A DNA stretch of 64,000 nucleotides from positions 1-64,000 of the forward strand of contig JAJFKX010000023.1 of NCBI GenBank assembly GCA_021772985.1, written 5' to 3'. This DNA is from Gammaproteobacteria bacterium. Lineage in GTDB: Bacteria; Pseudomonadota; Gammaproteobacteria; Xanthomonadales; Wenzhouxiangellaceae. The notes under the pieces are model-generated. The model had not been told where the DNA came from. It worked only from the letters and a program-made list of their open reading frames with translations, and did not search any database. The translations under genes were made by a program, and so were the position numbers. Shown in pieces: positions 62,323 through 64,000 of the stretch (within the stretch, counting starts at the first letter, position 1; every line of letters starts with the position of its first letter).

Positions 62323-63186
62323 TTAGTATTCTAATAAATATGCAATATCAATGGCATTAGAGGGATGAGCAATGGTATTACAGGTCACTATTTTCATTAT
62401 TCCAGCAGAGTGCAACATCTGATAACTATCGCCTGCAAATACAGCATGAACTCCGATACAAACAGGCGGGTTCATTCCGGCCTCTTTTAAATGTTTGACA
62501 GTGGCAATCATGGTACGAGCAGTGGAGATAATGTCATCGACTATTACCGGAGTAAGTATTTTATATTTATCCAATTCCGGTGCAGAAATTTCCACATCTT
62601 TATCGCCACGCCGGGTTTTACTCAAAATGATATAGGGTACGTCAATCTTTTTCGCTACATCAGTTACCCATTGGCCACTTTCTTCATCCGGGCCGATCAG
62701 GACCGGGTTTTGAACATTGCCTTTAATCCATTCTGCAATGGCATCAGCGGCATGTATGATTTTTACTGGGATAGTATAAATTTCGTGCATTGATGTATGG
62801 CGGTGTAAATGAGGGTCGACAGTAATCAGGCTGTCAAAATGTTGCGACAAAAAAGTAGCAACTATGTTGGATGTCAAGGCTTCACCATCATGAAAACGCT
62901 GGTCCTGCCGCATGTAGCCAAGATAAGGTGCAATCAGTCCTACAGATTTTGCGCCCAACTCTTTCGCAGTTTGCGCAAAGAACATAATGGCTACCAATTT
63001 GTTGTCTGGATGATCAAGACTGCAAAACAAAATCACATTCTTATTCCTGACATTCGTTTCAAGCTGTACCAGACTTTCGCCATCCGGAAAATGATGAATT
63101 TTCATCTTCCCCAGTTCATACCCGGCTTCTTTAGCCAGAGATATAGCCTGCTGTTCATTGTCTGTGTATGCAAATAACAAAATCAT
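62323..63186 (-). CDS. Ribose-phosphate pyrophosphokinase (short, archaeal-like type)
   Basis: The 287-residue enzyme should make PRPP from ribose 5-phosphate and ATP. It has the ATP/Mg segment VDPHLHRH, the flexible-loop basic residues (LSKTRRGDKDVEI) and the PRPP loop VDDIISTARTMI. It is shorter than E. coli Prs (about 315) and has GYMRQDQRFHDGEALTS, closer to class III/archaeal types. It follows the phosphorylase gene by one base, so it is coupled to it and is probably a second, specialised enzyme. Confidence 0.85.
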   Translation of the reverse strand: MILLFAYTDNEQQAISLAKEAGYELGKMKIHHFPDGESLVQLETNVRNKNVILFCSLDHPDNKLVAIMFFAQTAKELGAKSVGLIAPYLGYMRQDQRFHDGEALTSNIVATFLSQHFDSLITVDPHLHRHTSMHEIYTIPVKIIHAADAIAEWIKGNVQNPVLIGPDEESGQWVTDVAKKIDVPYIILSKTRRGDKDVEISAPELDKYKILTPVIVDDIISTARTMIATVKHLKEAGMNPPVCIGVHAVFAGDSYQMLHSAGIMKIVTCNTIAHPSNAIDIAYLLEY

Positions 63187-63187
63187 T

Positions 63188-64000
63188 TTAGCTCACTTGT
63201 ATTTTTATGATCCCGCCCTGTCCCTCAAGATAAGATAGCGCGTAATTAAGCTCACCCGGTGATTTCGCATGAACGGTAAAAATTGGCTGGCCTTTCTCGA
63301 TTTTTGTGCCTATGGGTGTGTGAAGATCGACACCTGCCACTTTATCCGCTGGAGCGCCCGCCAGCTTGGCAATACGAGCTATACGGCGGTTATCAATTTT
63401 AGTGACCCGTCCTGCTCGGTCTGCTTGAATAATGTGGGTATACCGGGCTTTCGGAATATCACGCAGGCCGCCCTGTGCAGCACAAATTGCCTGAAACTTT
63501 TTCCATGCCTTGCCGCTGTCCAGAATATCCATTGCTAACATCCGGCCTTGCCCATTTTTAACGTTGGGTGAAAACTCCAGAATATGACCGGCCAGATCGA
63601 GTGCCCGATTACGTAAATCCTGCGGTGCATCATGGTTATTCTTCAAAACAGCCATCAGGTCGCGTGCTTCAAGTGCTGGGCCCATGCCACGCCCGACCGG
63701 TTGTGTGCCATCGCTGATATGAACACGCACGGCAATACCCATGGCCGTGCCGGTTTGTTCCAAATAACGGCTAAGCATTTCAGCCATATCCATGCTACGC
63801 ACCTTGGCCGTTGGCCCGACCGGCATGTCGATTAATACGTGTGATGATCCTGCGGCGATTTTCTTGGATAGAACGGATGCAACTAACTGGCCTTCACTAT
63901 CTAGGTCGAGCGCTTTTTCTACACGAATCAATCTGTCATCTGCAGGACTAAGGGAAATAGCGCCGCCCCAAACGACACAGCCATTTTCTTTTTCTACAAC
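63188..64000 (-). CDS. Thymidine/AMP phosphorylase family protein (5' end outside the window)
   Basis: The reading frame runs to the window edge, giving 270 C-terminal residues. The words WGGAISLSPADDRLIRVE, LIDMPVGPTAKVRS and ISDGTQPVGRGMGPALEARD place it in the pyrimidine nucleoside phosphorylase superfamily, in the long archaeal-like branch that includes AMP phosphorylase (DeoA/TIGR02645 type). Such enzymes release ribose-1-phosphate or ribose 1,5-bisphosphate from nucleosides or NMPs. The next gene makes PRPP, so the two together would recycle ribose and bases. Whether its substrate is a nucleoside or an NMP cannot be decided without the N-terminus. Confidence 0.85.
   Translation of the reverse strand, partial: VVEKENGCVVWGGAISLSPADDRLIRVEKALDLDSEGQLVASVLSKKIAAGSSHVLIDMPVGPTAKVRSMDMAEMLSRYLEQTGTAMGIAVRVHISDGTQPVGRGMGPALEARDLMAVLKNNHDAPQDLRNRALDLAGHILEFSPNVKNGQGRMLAMDILDSGKAWKKFQAICAAQGGLRDIPKARYTHIIQADRAGRVTKIDNRRIARIAKLAGAPADKVAGVDLHTPIGTKIEKGQPIFTVHAKSPGELNYALSYLEGQGGIIKIQVS

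Overview
The window is chromosomal DNA of a gammaproteobacterium. Its left 27 kb carries a gene order that I recognise from Pseudomonas aeruginosa: rplU-rpmA-obgE, rpsT divergent from murJ, ribF-ileS-lspA, a type IV minor-pilin and PilY1 cluster, and a thiO-like oxidase. Two genes that P. aeruginosa has between lspA and pilE (fkpB/slyD and ispH) are absent here. I cannot name the genus.

Layout. (1) 1-5.9 kb: a secreted orphan protein, queF, a 111-bp inverted-repeat element, the cytochrome c maturation genes ccmABCDE (ccmFGH are not here) behind a DUF3293 gene, and glutathione reductase. (2) 5.9-10 kb: a very large secreted subtilisin-like protease. (3) 10-18.5 kb: ribosomal, GTPase, lipid II flippase, FAD synthesis, IleRS and lipoprotein signal peptidase genes. 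(4) 18.5-26.7 kb: minor pilins (fimT, pilV, pilW, pilX), a PilY2-like protein, pilY1 and pilE on the minus strand, thiO on the plus strand, then tRNA-Thr(CGT). (5) 26.76-32.94 kb: a decayed genomic island bounded by a 45-bp repeat of the tRNA 3' end. It holds an M20 amidohydrolase, a twice-frameshifted Ca/Na exchanger, a GCS2-type ligase, a Lys-rich coiled-coil protein, a chimeric fixJ fragment and a relaxase-like remnant. No integrase is left. (6) 33-64 kb: a long stress/dormancy-type region.

The last region is the most interesting part. It has a beta-CASP nuclease, a VIT1-type transporter, a persulfide dioxygenase with a PmpAB-like permease, a second-type FtsH, a release-factor-like (BaeRF) protein, Hsp20 with a DksA/TraR protein, two tandem-Usp proteins, a soluble FixL-like kinase with FixJ and a degenerate stand-alone receiver, an ABC exporter, a 2-hydroxyacid dehydrogenase, a P2-type cation ATPase, a DUF4136 lipoprotein, a glycosyltransferase fused to a helical domain with a GH130 phosphorylase, a PRPP synthetase and a nucleoside/NMP phosphorylase. 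The mix (Usp, Hsp20, P2 ATPase, two-component system) recalls the mycobacterial DosR regulon in content, but the proteins are proteobacterial.

Reading the intergenic DNA I found a recurring 13-bp motif, CGGTANNTRCNNA, close upstream of at least eight of these units (ftsH, the 117-aa gene, hsp20, fixL, the ABC exporter, usp2, the DUF4136/P-ATPase pair and the GT-GH130 pair). Two promoters carry it twice at a 21-bp offset. I propose that it is the operator of the FixJ-like regulator and that these genes form one regulon. The FixL-like PAS domain has Lys where FixL has its haem-ligating His, so the signal is probably not O2 bound to haem.
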